Positions 16,994-25,424 of a DNA stretch of 64,000 bases are shown piece by piece. The DNA is taken from NCBI RefSeq assembly GCF_900116015.1, contig NZ_FOYH01000002.1, positions 105,163-169,162 on the forward strand, written 5' to 3'. Every line of letters starts with the position of its first letter. Positions within the stretch are counted from its first letter, which is position 1. The notes beneath the pieces were generated by a model, which saw nothing but the letters and a program-made list of their open reading frames with translations, ran no database searches and had not been told where the DNA came from. The translations under genes were made by a program, and so were the position numbers. The stretch comes from Enterobacter sp. kpr-6 (GTDB lineage Bacteria > Pseudomonadota > Gammaproteobacteria > Enterobacterales > Enterobacteriaceae).

Positions 16994-18276
16994 GGCGAGA
17001 CTCCCTTACGCACGGCGACACCCATGCGGCTGGTGCGCACCAGTCCCCGGGGCCGCCAGATCATCATCAGCACCATTAACATGCCAAACAGCAGCACCCG
17101 GTACTCGGCAAAATCGCGCAGCAGTTCCGGCGCGACGGTCAGGACAAACGCCGCCAGCACCACACCGAGCGTCGAGCCCATTCCGCCCAGCACCACAATG
17201 GCGAGGATCAGCGCAGATTCAAAAAAGGTGAATGACGTGGGGTTCACAAAGCCCTGGTATGTGGCGAAAAACACCCCGGCGATCCCGGCAGTGGACGCCC
17301 CGAGCATAAACGCCGACAGCTTCACCAGCACATGATTTAACCCCAGCGAGCGGCAGGCCACTTCATCTTCACGCAGCGCTTCCCAGGCGCGTCCGATGGG
17401 CATCCGCGTCAGCCGGTGCTTAATGAACAGCACCAGCAGCACCACCAGAACCAGCACCGTATAGATAAAAATAAACTTCAGATTGGGGTTATAGCTCAGG
17501 CCGAAAAACTCATGGAACGGTACGCCGCCATCGCGGGCGCGGCGGCCAAACTCCAGGCCAAAAATCGTCGGCGCGGGCACCGAGACGCCATTCGGCCCGC
17601 CGGTAAAACTGAGCCAGTTATTGAGCACCAGCCGGATGATCTCCCCGAAACCGAGGGTCACAATCGCCAGATAATCGCCGTGCATGCGCAGCACCGGGAA
17701 ACCGAGCAACGCCCCGGCGAGCGCGGCGAGGATCGCACCGGCGGGCAGCATCACCCAAAACCCCAGCCCCAGATACTGATAGCCCAGTGCCAGACCATAC
17801 GCACCGATGGCATAGAACGCCACATAGCCCAGATCCAGCAGCCCGGCGAGGCCAACCACAATGTTAAGCCCCAGTCCGAGCAGCACGTAAATCAGTCCCA
17901 GAATGGCGACGGTGAGAAAATATTTGGTCGCCACAAACGGAAAACAGGCGGCCAGCACCAGCAGCAACGGGATGATCCAGCGCAACCGCGAACGGTAGCC
18001 TGGCGCACGCACATACACCCCGTCGTCTGAGCGTTCAAAACGCCCGACGAAGCGCCGCCCGGCAGGGGTTTGCAGCGCCAGGCTTAACAAAAATCGCCCG
18101 GCCATGACCGCTAATACCAGCCACGCCACGCGCGTTGGCTCCAGTGTGAAGCTATACCCTTTTAAAACGACGCCGACAATCGGCCCGAACACCACCAGCG
18201 CGCACAGTCCGGCTAATAGCGTATCCAGCAGGCATTGTTTGATATCAATGCCCGGTTTTATTCCCGCATCTGCCAT
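16990..18276 (-). CDS. livM: Branched-chain amino acid ABC transporter, permease LivM
   Basis: A 428-residue inner-membrane permease, about the length of E. coli LivM (425). Family signatures include LGLGLNIVVGLAGLLDLGYV, HGDYLAIVTLGFGEIIRLVL, TGGPNGVSVP and the coupling loop PIGRAWEALREDEVACRSLGL that docks the ATPase. ALILAIVVLGGMGSTLG lies near the C-terminus. The N-terminal ~100 residues carry two extra hydrophobic segments, as in the enterobacterial LivM group. The livH stop is 10 nt upstream; the gene overlaps livG by 4 nt. Confidence 0.93.
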   Translation of the reverse strand: MADAGIKPGIDIKQCLLDTLLAGLCALVVFGPIVGVVLKGYSFTLEPTRVAWLVLAVMAGRFLLSLALQTPAGRRFVGRFERSDDGVYVRAPGYRSRLRWIIPLLLVLAACFPFVATKYFLTVAILGLIYVLLGLGLNIVVGLAGLLDLGYVAFYAIGAYGLALGYQYLGLGFWVMLPAGAILAALAGALLGFPVLRMHGDYLAIVTLGFGEIIRLVLNNWLSFTGGPNGVSVPAPTIFGLEFGRRARDGGVPFHEFFGLSYNPNLKFIFIYTVLVLVVLLVLFIKHRLTRMPIGRAWEALREDEVACRSLGLNHVLVKLSAFMLGASTAGIAGVFFATYQGFVNPTSFTFFESALILAIVVLGGMGSTLGVVLAAFVLTVAPELLRDFAEYRVLLFGMLMVLMMIWRPRGLVRTSRMGVAVRKGVSP

Positions 18277-18286
18277 TGTTAACCCC

Positions 18287-19201
18287 TTAAACTTTCACCA
18301 CCATCGGACGTCCCAACAGCCCCTGCGGGCGGAAAATCAGAATGACCACCAGCAAAGCAAACGAGAACACATCCTTGTAATCGGAGTTAACCAGGCCCGC
18401 GAACTGCGCCTCCGCCACGCCCAGCAGCAGGCCGCCGAGCATCGCGCCGGGCAGCGAACCAATCCCGCCCAGCACTGCGGCAGTAAAGGCTTTAATGCCG
18501 ATAATAAAACCGGCGTAAAAATCAAAGGTGCCGTAGTTCATGGTGACCAGCACCCCGGCAAGCCCGGCCATGGCAGCTCCCATCACAAAAACCAGCGAGA
18601 TCACCCTGTCGGTATTGATGCCGAGAATGGACGCCATGCGCCGGTCCTGCTGTGTCGCGCGGCAGATGCGCCCAAGCCGCGTAAACTGGATGATCCAGGT
18701 CAGCACCGCCATGCCCACCAGCGCGGCAAACAGAATGAAGATTTTGGTCCAGGTGATTTGCACCAGTCCGTCGCCCACATCAAAGCGCAGCACGCCGCTC
18801 ATCAGCGTCGGGATGCCCTGCTGATTCGGCCCCTGGCTGATTTGCACATAGTTTTGCAGGATCAGCGACATGCCGATGGCAGAGATTAGCGGTGCCAGGC
18901 GCGTGGAGTTCCGCAGCGGCCGGTAAGCGATGCGCTCAATCACCCAGCCATACACGCCCGTGATGATGACGGTAAAAATCAGGGTGCCGAAAATCAGTAA
19001 GGGAAAGGAGTGAATACCAAAGAATGAGAGCAACCCCAGGCCAATGGCGCAGAGGTAAGCGGAGATCATATACACCTCGCCATGGGCGAAGTTGATCATC
19101 CCGATAATGCCATACACCATGGTGTAGCCAATGGCGATAAGGCCATACACCGCGCCCAGCGTCAGGCCGTTGACCAGTTGTTGTAGAAAAAATGCATCCA
19201 T
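18287..19201 (-). CDS. livH: Branched-chain amino acid ABC transporter, permease LivH
   Basis: A 304-residue polytopic permease close to E. coli LivH (308). It shares LTLGAVYGLIAIGYTMVYGI followed by IGMINFAHGEVYMI, and near the end AFTAAVLGGIGSLPGAMLGG. The Glu in FAHGE and the coupling helix ILGINTDRVI are conserved. I take the ATG at 19201 (MDAFFLQQLV) rather than the upstream TTG at 19216, because family members begin at this point; the ribosome site is weak. The gene follows livK by 76 nt and heads the membrane part of the operon. Confidence 0.92.
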   Translation of the reverse strand: MDAFFLQQLVNGLTLGAVYGLIAIGYTMVYGIIGMINFAHGEVYMISAYLCAIGLGLLSFFGIHSFPLLIFGTLIFTVIITGVYGWVIERIAYRPLRNSTRLAPLISAIGMSLILQNYVQISQGPNQQGIPTLMSGVLRFDVGDGLVQITWTKIFILFAALVGMAVLTWIIQFTRLGRICRATQQDRRMASILGINTDRVISLVFVMGAAMAGLAGVLVTMNYGTFDFYAGFIIGIKAFTAAVLGGIGSLPGAMLGGLLLGVAEAQFAGLVNSDYKDVFSFALLVVILIFRPQGLLGRPMVVKV

Positions 19202-19277
19202 CAGACCGTCCCGCAAGTGATGAGGCGGCCGGGCAATCCGGCCACCTCCAGTGTCAAGTCAGTATCCGTTCACGCTG

Positions 19278-20393
19278 TTAAAGCTGGTGATACTTGCCTT
19301 TGTCATCCCACTGATAAACCACATAATCGGAGACTTTCAGATCGCCTTTGCCGTCCCAGGATTTGGGTCCCATCACGGTATCGACGCTGTTTGACTTCAG
19401 CCATTCGCTGGCCTTTTCGTTGTCCTTCCCGGCGGCGTTATAGGCTGCTGCAATGGCCTGAATTGAAGCGTAGGCGTAAAGGGTATAGCCCTCTGGCTCA
19501 AAGCCGCCGGCGCGGAATTTTTCAATGACCGATTTGCCGGCCGGAATGGTGCGCGGATCGCTGCCAAAGGTCATCAGCACGCCGTTGGTGTATTGCGCGC
19601 CGCCCGCTGCGGTCACCATCTCTTCCGTCACCACACAGTCGCCGGAGAAGAATTTCGCCGTCACGCCCTGCTCCCGCATCTGGCGCACCAGCGGCCCGGC
19701 TTCAGGATGGCAGCCGCCGAAATAGACGACATCCGGCTTCAGCGCGCCGATTTTGGTCACCAGCGCGTTAAAGTCTTTTTCACCCCGCGACAGCCCTTCG
19801 TAAATCACCTCTTTGACGCCGCGCTTGCCCAGTTCCGCTTTGGTCGCGTCCGCCAGCCCCTGGCCGTAGGTATCTTTGTCGTGAATGATGGCGATTTTTT
19901 TCGCTTTCAATACATCGAGCATATAGTTTGCTGCCACCACGCCCTGCTGATCGTCACGGCCGCACATGCGGAACATGCCTTTCATGCCGCGCTCGGTGAT
20001 CAGCGGATTGGTGGAACCGGGGGTGATGGTCAGCACGCCCGCTTCGTCATAGACCTCAGACGAGGGCATGGTGGACGACGAGCAGAAGTGGCCGACGACG
20101 GCGGAGACCTTGGATTCATCCACCAGACGGTTGGCGACGCTCACCGCCTGTTTTGGCTCGCAGGCGTCATCGCCCTGCACCAGCACGATTTTTTCACCTT
20201 TGATGCCGCCTGCCGCGTTGATATCGGCGGCGGCCTGCGAAGCACCTTTCCAGTACTGCGAGCCATAGGTGGCATTCGGCCCGGTAAAGGGTCCCGCCAC
20301 GCCAATCATGACATCCGCCTGCGCATAAAACGCAGCACACAAACTTCCGAGAACGGCAACCTGAAACGGCAACTTCATTATTTTCAAAGACAT
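19278..20393 (-). CDS. livK: Periplasmic branched-chain amino acid binding protein (LivJ/LivK type)
   Basis: A 371-residue type I solute-binding protein. The ATG at 20393 starts a signal peptide that ends AAFYAQA before DVMIGVAGP; GAGGA lies 8 nt upstream. An in-frame start at 20507 would put 38 non-signal residues in front and is rejected. The ligand site motifs VVGHFCSSSTMPSSEVYDEA and TITPGSTNP match LivJ/LivK. Cysteines in DDACEP and GHFCSS match the LivK disulphide; further Cys residues at RMCGRDD, GGCHPEAG and SGDCVV are not in E. coli LivK as I recall it, so ligand preference may differ. First gene of the operon. Confidence 0.92.
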   Translation of the reverse strand: MSLKIMKLPFQVAVLGSLCAAFYAQADVMIGVAGPFTGPNATYGSQYWKGASQAAADINAAGGIKGEKIVLVQGDDACEPKQAVSVANRLVDESKVSAVVGHFCSSSTMPSSEVYDEAGVLTITPGSTNPLITERGMKGMFRMCGRDDQQGVVAANYMLDVLKAKKIAIIHDKDTYGQGLADATKAELGKRGVKEVIYEGLSRGEKDFNALVTKIGALKPDVVYFGGCHPEAGPLVRQMREQGVTAKFFSGDCVVTEEMVTAAGGAQYTNGVLMTFGSDPRTIPAGKSVIEKFRAGGFEPEGYTLYAYASIQAIAAAYNAAGKDNEKASEWLKSNSVDTVMGPKSWDGKGDLKVSDYVVYQWDDKGKYHQL

Positions 20394-20690
20394 TCGGATA
20401 TTCCTCAGCACAGTTAAGAACCAGGCACCTTGCGGTGCGGGAAAAATCACGGACTTCGACAGAACGTTGGGTTTACGAGCGAACCGGGAACGGCTGCTCT
20501 GGTTCAAGCAATAATCAGGCCTGATTCGTTGTTAAGGGGGAAGTTTTTGCCATCACGTGGCTGGCTGGGAAACGCGGTATCCGAACCGTCCAGAAATTTA
20601 AACATAGCTGGCGGCGTGCCGGGATGCGCACCCTGCTGGTGCAAAATTGCGGAGAAGATCACCAGCGGGCGTGAGTTTTGCACTGTAACC
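20394..20690. other. Region upstream of livK
   Basis: Non-coding DNA that should hold the liv promoter on the minus strand. I cannot assign a specific promoter or an Lrp site. ORFs in this stretch are small and lack family similarity. Confidence 0.4.
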
Positions 20691-20864
20691 CCTCACCCCG
20701 GCCCTCTCCCCAGGGGAGAGGGGGAAGGGCAAGTCGGTGCACCAACCGTCCCCTCTCCCTAAGGGAGAGGGTTAGGGTGAGGGTGCTTTAATCCCCTCTC
20801 CCTCAGGGTGAGGGTGAAGGTATTTTAGTCCCCTCTCCCTGTGGGAGAGGGCCAGGGTGAGGGG
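20691..20864. repeat. Cluster of four GC-rich palindromic repeats
   Basis: Four tandemly arranged copies of an imperfect palindrome built on CCCTCTCCC...GGGAGAGGG, usually followed by TTAGGGTGAGGG or CAGGGTGAGGGG. Copies begin near 20691, 20749, 20793 and 20829. They lie between livK and the EF-G paralogue, starting 5 nt after the EF-G stop codon. The same family occurs at 47362-47556. These resemble REP-type extragenic elements that stabilise or terminate transcripts; I do not assign them to a named family. No Cas genes and no regular spacers, so not CRISPR. Confidence 0.85.
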
Positions 20865-20868
20865 AAAA

Positions 20869-22971
20869 CTACGACTTCGTACGACTGGCGATAATCGCCT
20901 CGGCCACATTGCGCGGCGCTTCGGCGTAGTGGTGAAACTCCATGCTGTAGGTCGCGCGGCCCTGGGACATCGAACGCAGCGTGGTGGAGTAGCCAAACAT
21001 TTCCGATAGCGGCACATCGGCCCGGATAATCTGGACACCAAAACGCTCTTCCATGCCCTGAACCATGCCGCGACGTGATGACAAATCGCCCATGATATTT
21101 CCGGCATAGTCATCCGGCGTTTCCACCTCGACGTGCATCATCGGCTCCAGAATCACCGGATCGGCACGGCGCGCGCCCTCTTTAAAGCCAAAAATCGCCG
21201 CCATGCGGAAGGCCATTTCTGAGGAGTCGACGTCATGATACGAGCCAAAGGTCAGCGTCACTTTAACGTCCACCACCGGATACCCGGCCAGCACGCCGCT
21301 GTTCAGCGCTTCACGAATCCCCTTTTCCACCGACGGAATGTATTCGCGCGGAACCACGCCGCCTTTGGTGGCGTCTTCAAACACAAAGCCTTTGCCCGCC
21401 TCAAGCGGTTCAAGCGTCAGCACCACATGACCGTACTGACCTTTACCGCCTGACTGACGCACAAACTTGCCTTCCACCTCTTTCACCGTTTTGCGCAGCG
21501 TTTCACGGTAGGTCACCTGTGGCCGTCCGATATTCGCGTCAACGCTAAACTCGCGCTTCATGCGGTCAACGATAATTTCCAGATGCAGCTCACCCATACC
21601 CGAAATAATGGTCTGCCCGGACTCTTCATCCGTATGCAGGCGGAACGACGGATCTTCCGACGCCAGCCGTTGCAGCGCGATGCCCATTTTTTCCTGATCC
21701 GCTTTGGTCTTCGGTTCAATCGCCAGTGAAATCACCGGTTCCGGAAATTCCATGCGCTCAAGGGTAATGATGGCCGACGGATCGGTCAGCGTGTCGCCGG
21801 TGGTGACATCTTTAAGCCCCACGCAGGCGGCGATATCTCCCGCGCGCAGTTCATCCACTTCCAGCCGATCGTTGGCCTGCATCTGCACAATGCGACCGAT
21901 GCGCTCTTTTTTCCCTTTGACCGGGTTGTAAACCGAATCGCCTTTTTTCAGCACGCCGGAATAGACGCGGATAAAGGTCAACTGGCCGACGTACGGGTCG
22001 GTCATCAGTTTGAACGCCAGCGCCGAGAACGGCTCGCTGTCATCTGCATGGCGCTCAATGGTTTCGCCTTTTTCGCCCACGCCTTTAATCGACGGAATGT
22101 CGAGCGGAGACGGCATCAGTTCAACCACGGCGTCGAGCATGCGCTGCACGCCTTTGTTTTTAAACGCGCTGCCGCACAGCATCGGCTGAATTTCACCGGC
22201 AACGGTGCGCGCACGCAGCCCGGCGATAATATCGGCTTCGCTGAGTTCACCGGTTTCCAGATAGCGATCCATCAGTTCATCGGTGGCTTCGGCCGCCGCA
22301 GAAACCATTTTCTCGCGCCACTCGGTTGCCGTTGCGAGCAACTCTTCCGGCACCGGCGCATAGCTGAACGTCATGCCCTGCGTCGCGTCGTCCCAGATAA
22401 TGGCGCGCATCTTAATCAGATCGACCACGCCGCTAAAATGCTCCTCACTGCCAATCGGGATAACAATCGGCACCGGGTTGGCTTTCAGGCGATCAATCAT
22501 CATCTGCACTACGCGGAAGAAATCCGCGCCGGGGCGATCCATTTTGTTGACGAATGCCAGCCGTGGCACGTGGTATTTATTCGCCTGACGCCAGACAGTT
22601 TCCGACTGCGGCTGCACGCCGCCCACGGAGTCATACACCATCACCGCGCCGTCGAGCACACGCATGGAACGTTCCACTTCAATGGTGAAATCAACGTGTC
22701 CGGGGGTGTCGATAATATTGATGCGATGCGGCTCAAAGCTGTGATCCATGCCGGGCCAGAAGCAGCTTACCGCCGCCGACGTAATGGTAATTCCGCGTTC
22801 CTGCTCCTGCGCCATCCAGTCTGTAATTGCTGCGCCATCGTGAACCTCACCCAGTTTATGGCTCACGCCGGTATAAAACAGGATGCGCTCGGTAGTAGTG
22901 GTTTTGCCTGCATCGATGTGGGCAGAAATACCAATATTGCGATAGCGTTCAAGGGGGATGGGTCGGGGCAT
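20869..22971 (-). CDS. Elongation factor G paralogue
   Basis: A 700-residue full-length EF-G. The GTPase domain has [28 protein letters not shown] with the catalytic His, NKMD and GSAFKNKG. Domain II ([15 protein letters not shown]), domain III ([16 protein letters not shown]), domain IV ([12 protein letters not shown]) and domain V ([12 protein letters not shown]) all follow. It is clearly diverged from housekeeping E. coli FusA (704 aa; for example [13 protein letters not shown] versus VYCAVGG) and lacks rpsL, rpsG and tuf neighbours, so it is a second copy rather than the str-operon gene. It should bind the ribosome; its special role is unknown. A divergent ArsR-type regulator lies upstream. 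Confidence 0.93.
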   Translation of the reverse strand: MPRPIPLERYRNIGISAHIDAGKTTTTERILFYTGVSHKLGEVHDGAAITDWMAQEQERGITITSAAVSCFWPGMDHSFEPHRINIIDTPGHVDFTIEVERSMRVLDGAVMVYDSVGGVQPQSETVWRQANKYHVPRLAFVNKMDRPGADFFRVVQMMIDRLKANPVPIVIPIGSEEHFSGVVDLIKMRAIIWDDATQGMTFSYAPVPEELLATATEWREKMVSAAAEATDELMDRYLETGELSEADIIAGLRARTVAGEIQPMLCGSAFKNKGVQRMLDAVVELMPSPLDIPSIKGVGEKGETIERHADDSEPFSALAFKLMTDPYVGQLTFIRVYSGVLKKGDSVYNPVKGKKERIGRIVQMQANDRLEVDELRAGDIAACVGLKDVTTGDTLTDPSAIITLERMEFPEPVISLAIEPKTKADQEKMGIALQRLASEDPSFRLHTDEESGQTIISGMGELHLEIIVDRMKREFSVDANIGRPQVTYRETLRKTVKEVEGKFVRQSGGKGQYGHVVLTLEPLEAGKGFVFEDATKGGVVPREYIPSVEKGIREALNSGVLAGYPVVDVKVTLTFGSYHDVDSSEMAFRMAAIFGFKEGARRADPVILEPMMHVEVETPDDYAGNIMGDLSSRRGMVQGMEERFGVQIIRADVPLSEMFGYSTTLRSMSQGRATYSMEFHHYAEAPRNVAEAIIASRTKS

Positions 22972-23062
22972 GATGCGTCCTTAGTCAGTTTGACAGTAAG
23001 CGACCCGAATGGCCGCGTTAAGATAACAGGAATATCTTAGTCCAACTGTACGAGTATATTCG

Positions 23063-23087
23063 AACTATTTTAGCTATAGTTATAGTT
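23063..23087. promoter_or_regulatory. Candidate operator between the EF-G paralogue and the ArsR-type gene
   Basis: AACTAT (23063-23068) and ATAGTT (23076-23081) form an inverted repeat, and ATAGTT is repeated directly at 23082-23087. The site sits in the middle of the 202-nt divergent intergenic region, a fitting place for a regulator to control both genes. That the ArsR-type protein binds here is inference. Confidence 0.35.
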
Positions 23088-23173
23088 GATAATCCCGCGG
23101 CACGGGCGCATGGCGTAACCCGTTTACTTTAAGTATATTACCCGGCCCGTCCGTCAGCCTTTAAAGGAGCACT

Positions 23174-23479
23174 ATGATTGCCCATCACCCCGACCGTGAA
23201 CAAATCCGCCTTGAGAATGTCCTCTTCGCGCTGGGAAACCCCCTGCGACTCGACATTGTGAAAACGCTGGCGGATGAGGGCGAACAGGCGTGCGGCGGAC
23301 TGCGTAAAGATGTGGCGAAATCCACGATGACCCACCACTGGCGCGTACTGCGCGACAGCGGTGTGATCTGGCAGCGTCCACAAGGCAGGGAAAATCTCAT
23401 CTCACTGCGCCGCGACGATCTCGACGCACGTTTTCCGGGCTTAATGGATATTCTGCTTAACGTGATGCACGCGGAGTAA
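23174..23479 (+). CDS. ArsR-type winged-helix regulator
   Basis: A 101-residue DNA-binding protein. The winged helix-turn-helix is visible: LFALGNPLRLDIVKTLAD (helix 1-2), DVAKSTMTHHWRVLRDSGVI (turn and recognition helix, about residues 48-67) and the wing WQRPQGRENLISLR. No metal-binding CxC motif is present; a single Cys lies in QACGGL. It therefore may sense a small molecule or none. Strong ribosome site AAAGGAGCACT before the ATG. It is divergent from the EF-G paralogue, which it may regulate. The gene ends 8 nt before the convergent antitoxin gene. Confidence 0.85.
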   Translation: MIAHHPDREQIRLENVLFALGNPLRLDIVKTLADEGEQACGGLRKDVAKSTMTHHWRVLRDSGVIWQRPQGRENLISLRRDDLDARFPGLMDILLNVMHAE

Positions 23480-23487
23480 AACGCGGC

Positions 23488-23790
23488 TCAGAGACGAAAG
23501 CCATAGTGGGTGCCGTCCGGTAATTCAATGTCCAGGTGCAGCTTGCCCCCTGCCGCTTCAACATAGCGCTTAAGCGAGGAAAGTTTCAGATCGCGCCCCG
23601 GTTTTTCCATCCCGGCAACCGTCGGCTGTTTTATGCCAAGTGCCTGTGCCATTTCATTTTGCGTTTTCTGAACTTTTTCGCGCAGTTCGGCAAGGTGGAT
23701 ATTCAGCAGAATGTCCGCCGCCTGAGCCTCAGCATTGGCGACGACATCAGGATTTTCCTGCGCCAGGATTTGCGCCAGCGTTCTTCCCAT
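23488..23790 (-). CDS. XRE-family antitoxin (HigA-like)
   Basis: A 100-residue protein with a helix-turn-helix (about residues 36-80: LREKVQKTQNEMAQALGIKQ then PTVAGMEKPGRDLKLSSLKR) and a short C-terminal strand region. It follows the toxin gene by 4 nt. The ATG at 23790 has AAGGAG within the toxin's last codons; an in-frame upstream start at 23847 would overlap the toxin and is less likely. Antitoxins of this type bind their toxin and repress the operon. The order toxin-then-antitoxin is that of higBA. Confidence 0.88.
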   Translation of the reverse strand: MGRTLAQILAQENPDVVANAEAQAADILLNIHLAELREKVQKTQNEMAQALGIKQPTVAGMEKPGRDLKLSSLKRYVEAAGGKLHLDIELPDGTHYGFRL

Positions 23791-23794
23791 CAGA

Positions 23795-24148
23795 TCACTC
23801 CTTCTTGTTAATTCGCTTAAGATGGTCAGCATATTCCTGCTCTGCAATCGGTAGCATCACATCGTAAAATCGCTTCTCACACACTGACTTGTCGCCCGCA
23901 CAGAGAATGATGCCGGTGCGTTGCACGTCAAAAGCATAAAAAGCGCGTATCGGTTTCCCCCTACACTGAATGCGTAATTCTTTCATGTTGGGATAGCGGG
24001 AACCTTTGATCGTATCAGCCCAGGGTCTGGGCAACTGAGGCCCTTTAACACCCAGTACCAGCAACGATGCCAGCACACATTCCCGTTCCGTCGTATTTAA
24101 TGCACTGTACCAGGCATCAAACCTGTCCGTTGTTTCAATCCGCCACAC
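23795..24148 (-). CDS. RelE/HigB-like toxin (phage Gp49-like family)
   Basis: A 117-residue basic protein. The N-terminal WRIETTDRFDAWYSAL, central LPRPWADTIKGSRYPNMKEL and IRAFYAFDVQRTGIILCAGDK are the signature blocks of the Gp49-like branch of the RelE/ParE superfamily, mostly ribosome-dependent mRNA endonucleases. It is encoded first, with the XRE antitoxin 4 nt downstream, and a palindromic operator lies just upstream (24164-24201). Toxic activity is inferred from the family. Confidence 0.88.
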   Translation of the reverse strand: MWRIETTDRFDAWYSALNTTERECVLASLLVLGVKGPQLPRPWADTIKGSRYPNMKELRIQCRGKPIRAFYAFDVQRTGIILCAGDKSVCEKRFYDVMLPIAEQEYADHLKRINKKE

Positions 24149-24163
24149 ATTTGCTCCTCAGTA

Positions 24164-24201
24164 ATATAGGTTAAAAGCAATATAGGTGCAAACCTATATT
24201 C
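24164..24201 (-). promoter_or_regulatory. Palindromic operator/promoter of the toxin-antitoxin pair
   Basis: AATATAGGT (24180-24188) and ACCTATATT (24193-24201) make a perfect 9-bp inverted repeat with a 4-nt centre. A further direct half-site AATATAGGT lies at 24164-24172. The cluster is 16-53 nt upstream of the toxin start, where autorepression by the antitoxin or the complex would occur. The TATA-containing arms could include the -10 element. Confidence 0.65.
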
Positions 24202-24315
24202 AGGAGTGTGCAAAAAAAGACATTGCAATGCAGCAGGGAGAATGAGGGATGGCGAGAAGGCTTCAGAAAAATATCAGCGTATTGCAGCCGTGGCAGAAAA
24301 ATGTGGAAGCACGAT

Positions 24316-24339
24316 CGCACCCCGTAAATCCGGGGTGCG
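24316..24339 (-). terminator. Hairpin downstream of cobT
   Basis: CGCACCCCG (24316-24324) pairs perfectly with CGGGGTGCG (24331-24339) around a 6-nt loop, 8 nt past the cobT stop. There is no clear T-run on either side, so it may be a weak terminator or an mRNA-end stabiliser for the cobalamin operon. Confidence 0.5.
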
Positions 24340-24347
24340 GTTGCTGA

Positions 24348-25409
24348 TTACTTCGCTTCCGGCAGCACGATATTACTCGCGGCCAGCGTACCCATCTGAT
24401 TGTGCATCGCGCAGGCGGCTTCCACTAACTGCATGGCCAGTGCCGCGCCGCTGCCTTCACCGAGGCGCATGTCCATATTCAGATACGGCTCCAGACCCAG
24501 GTGCGCCAGCGCAATTTTCGCCCCCTTTTCCGCAGAGAGATGCGAGGGAATGAGATACGGCTTCACGCCTGGTGCAATGCGACAGGCGGCCAGCGCCGAG
24601 GCGTACGAGAGAAAGCCGTCCAGCACCACCGGCAAGCCGCACGACGCCGCGCCCAGCATCACGCCGGTCATGCCGAGCAGGTCAAATCCCCCCACTTTGA
24701 TCAGCACATCCAGGCCATCGTTAGCGTCCGGCTGATTAACAGCAATCGCCCGGCGAACCACATCGGCTTTATGCTGCAACTGCGTGACGGGCAGATTCGC
24801 GCCAATCCCCACCACCTCTTCCGGTGGCGCGCCGGTCAGGACGCTGACCATTGCCGCCGCAGGCGTCGTGTTCGCCATACCCAGCTCGCCAACGCCGAAA
24901 AGCGTCACCCCTTCGGCCACACGTTCACGGGTATAGCGCACCACTTCCAGCAGCAGTTCCTGCGCCTGCTCCAGACTCATTGCCGGTTCAACGGCGATGT
25001 TGCCGCTACCGTGCGCGACCTTCATCGCGATCAGACCGTCGATGGGATCGCTGTCGATGCCTACGTCAATCACATGCACATCAGCCCCGGCCTGCGCCGC
25101 AAACACACAGACGCCGGTGTTTTTGCGCGTCATGTTTGCCGCCTGGATTGCGGTGACAATTTGCGGAGAAACCGACACACCTTCATGCCAGACGCCGTGA
25201 TCGGCGCACATCACCATAATCGCTTTTTTGCACACATCCAGTCGCCCTTTCAGGCCGGGCATACCCGCAAGCTGCACCGCCAGCGATTCCAGTCGCCCCA
25301 GGCTCCCCACGGGTTTGAGTAAACCGTCAATGTGCTGCTGGGCCAGGCGCATGGCGTCCCGATCCGGTTCCGGTATTTCACTTGCTAAAAACGCTGTCAG
25401 TGTCTGCAT
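24348..25409 (-). CDS. cobT: Nicotinate-nucleotide--dimethylbenzimidazole phosphoribosyltransferase
   Basis: CobT makes alpha-ribazole phosphate from nicotinate mononucleotide and the lower-ligand base, the activation step of nucleotide loop assembly. About 353 residues (E. coli 359). Motifs: [13 protein letters not shown] near residue 30, [35 protein letters not shown] and the C-terminal [13 protein letters not shown]. The catalytic Glu lies in the last block. The ATG at 25409 gives the N-terminus MQTLTAF like that of E. coli; an ATG at 25421 and a TTG at 25424 are in frame too. Last gene of the operon. Confidence 0.95.
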   Translation of the reverse strand: MQTLTAFLASEIPEPDRDAMRLAQQHIDGLLKPVGSLGRLESLAVQLAGMPGLKGRLDVCKKAIMVMCADHGVWHEGVSVSPQIVTAIQAANMTRKNTGVCVFAAQAGADVHVIDVGIDSDPIDGLIAMKVAHGSGNIAVEPAMSLEQAQELLLEVVRYTRERVAEGVTLFGVGELGMANTTPAAAMVSVLTGAPPEEVVGIGANLPVTQLQHKADVVRRAIAVNQPDANDGLDVLIKVGGFDLLGMTGVMLGAASCGLPVVLDGFLSYASALAACRIAPGVKPYLIPSHLSAEKGAKIALAHLGLEPYLNMDMRLGEGSGAALAMQLVEAACAMHNQMGTLAASNIVLPEAK

Positions 25410-25424
25410 GTTATTTCTCATCAA

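Noticed and set aside
20394..20507. N-terminal extension of the livK product (38 residues)
   Set aside because: The extension is not a signal peptide, while the internal ATG at 20393 begins a clear signal sequence with a ribosome site.
20691..20864. Tandem repeat cluster considered as a CRISPR array
   Set aside because: Repeats are palindromic, of uneven spacing and without unique spacers of constant length; no cas genes are present.
22048..23040. A 330-codon plus-strand ORF opposite the EF-G paralogue
   Set aside because: It is antisense to a strongly conserved gene, and its His/Arg/Asn-rich product is typical of reverse-strand translation.
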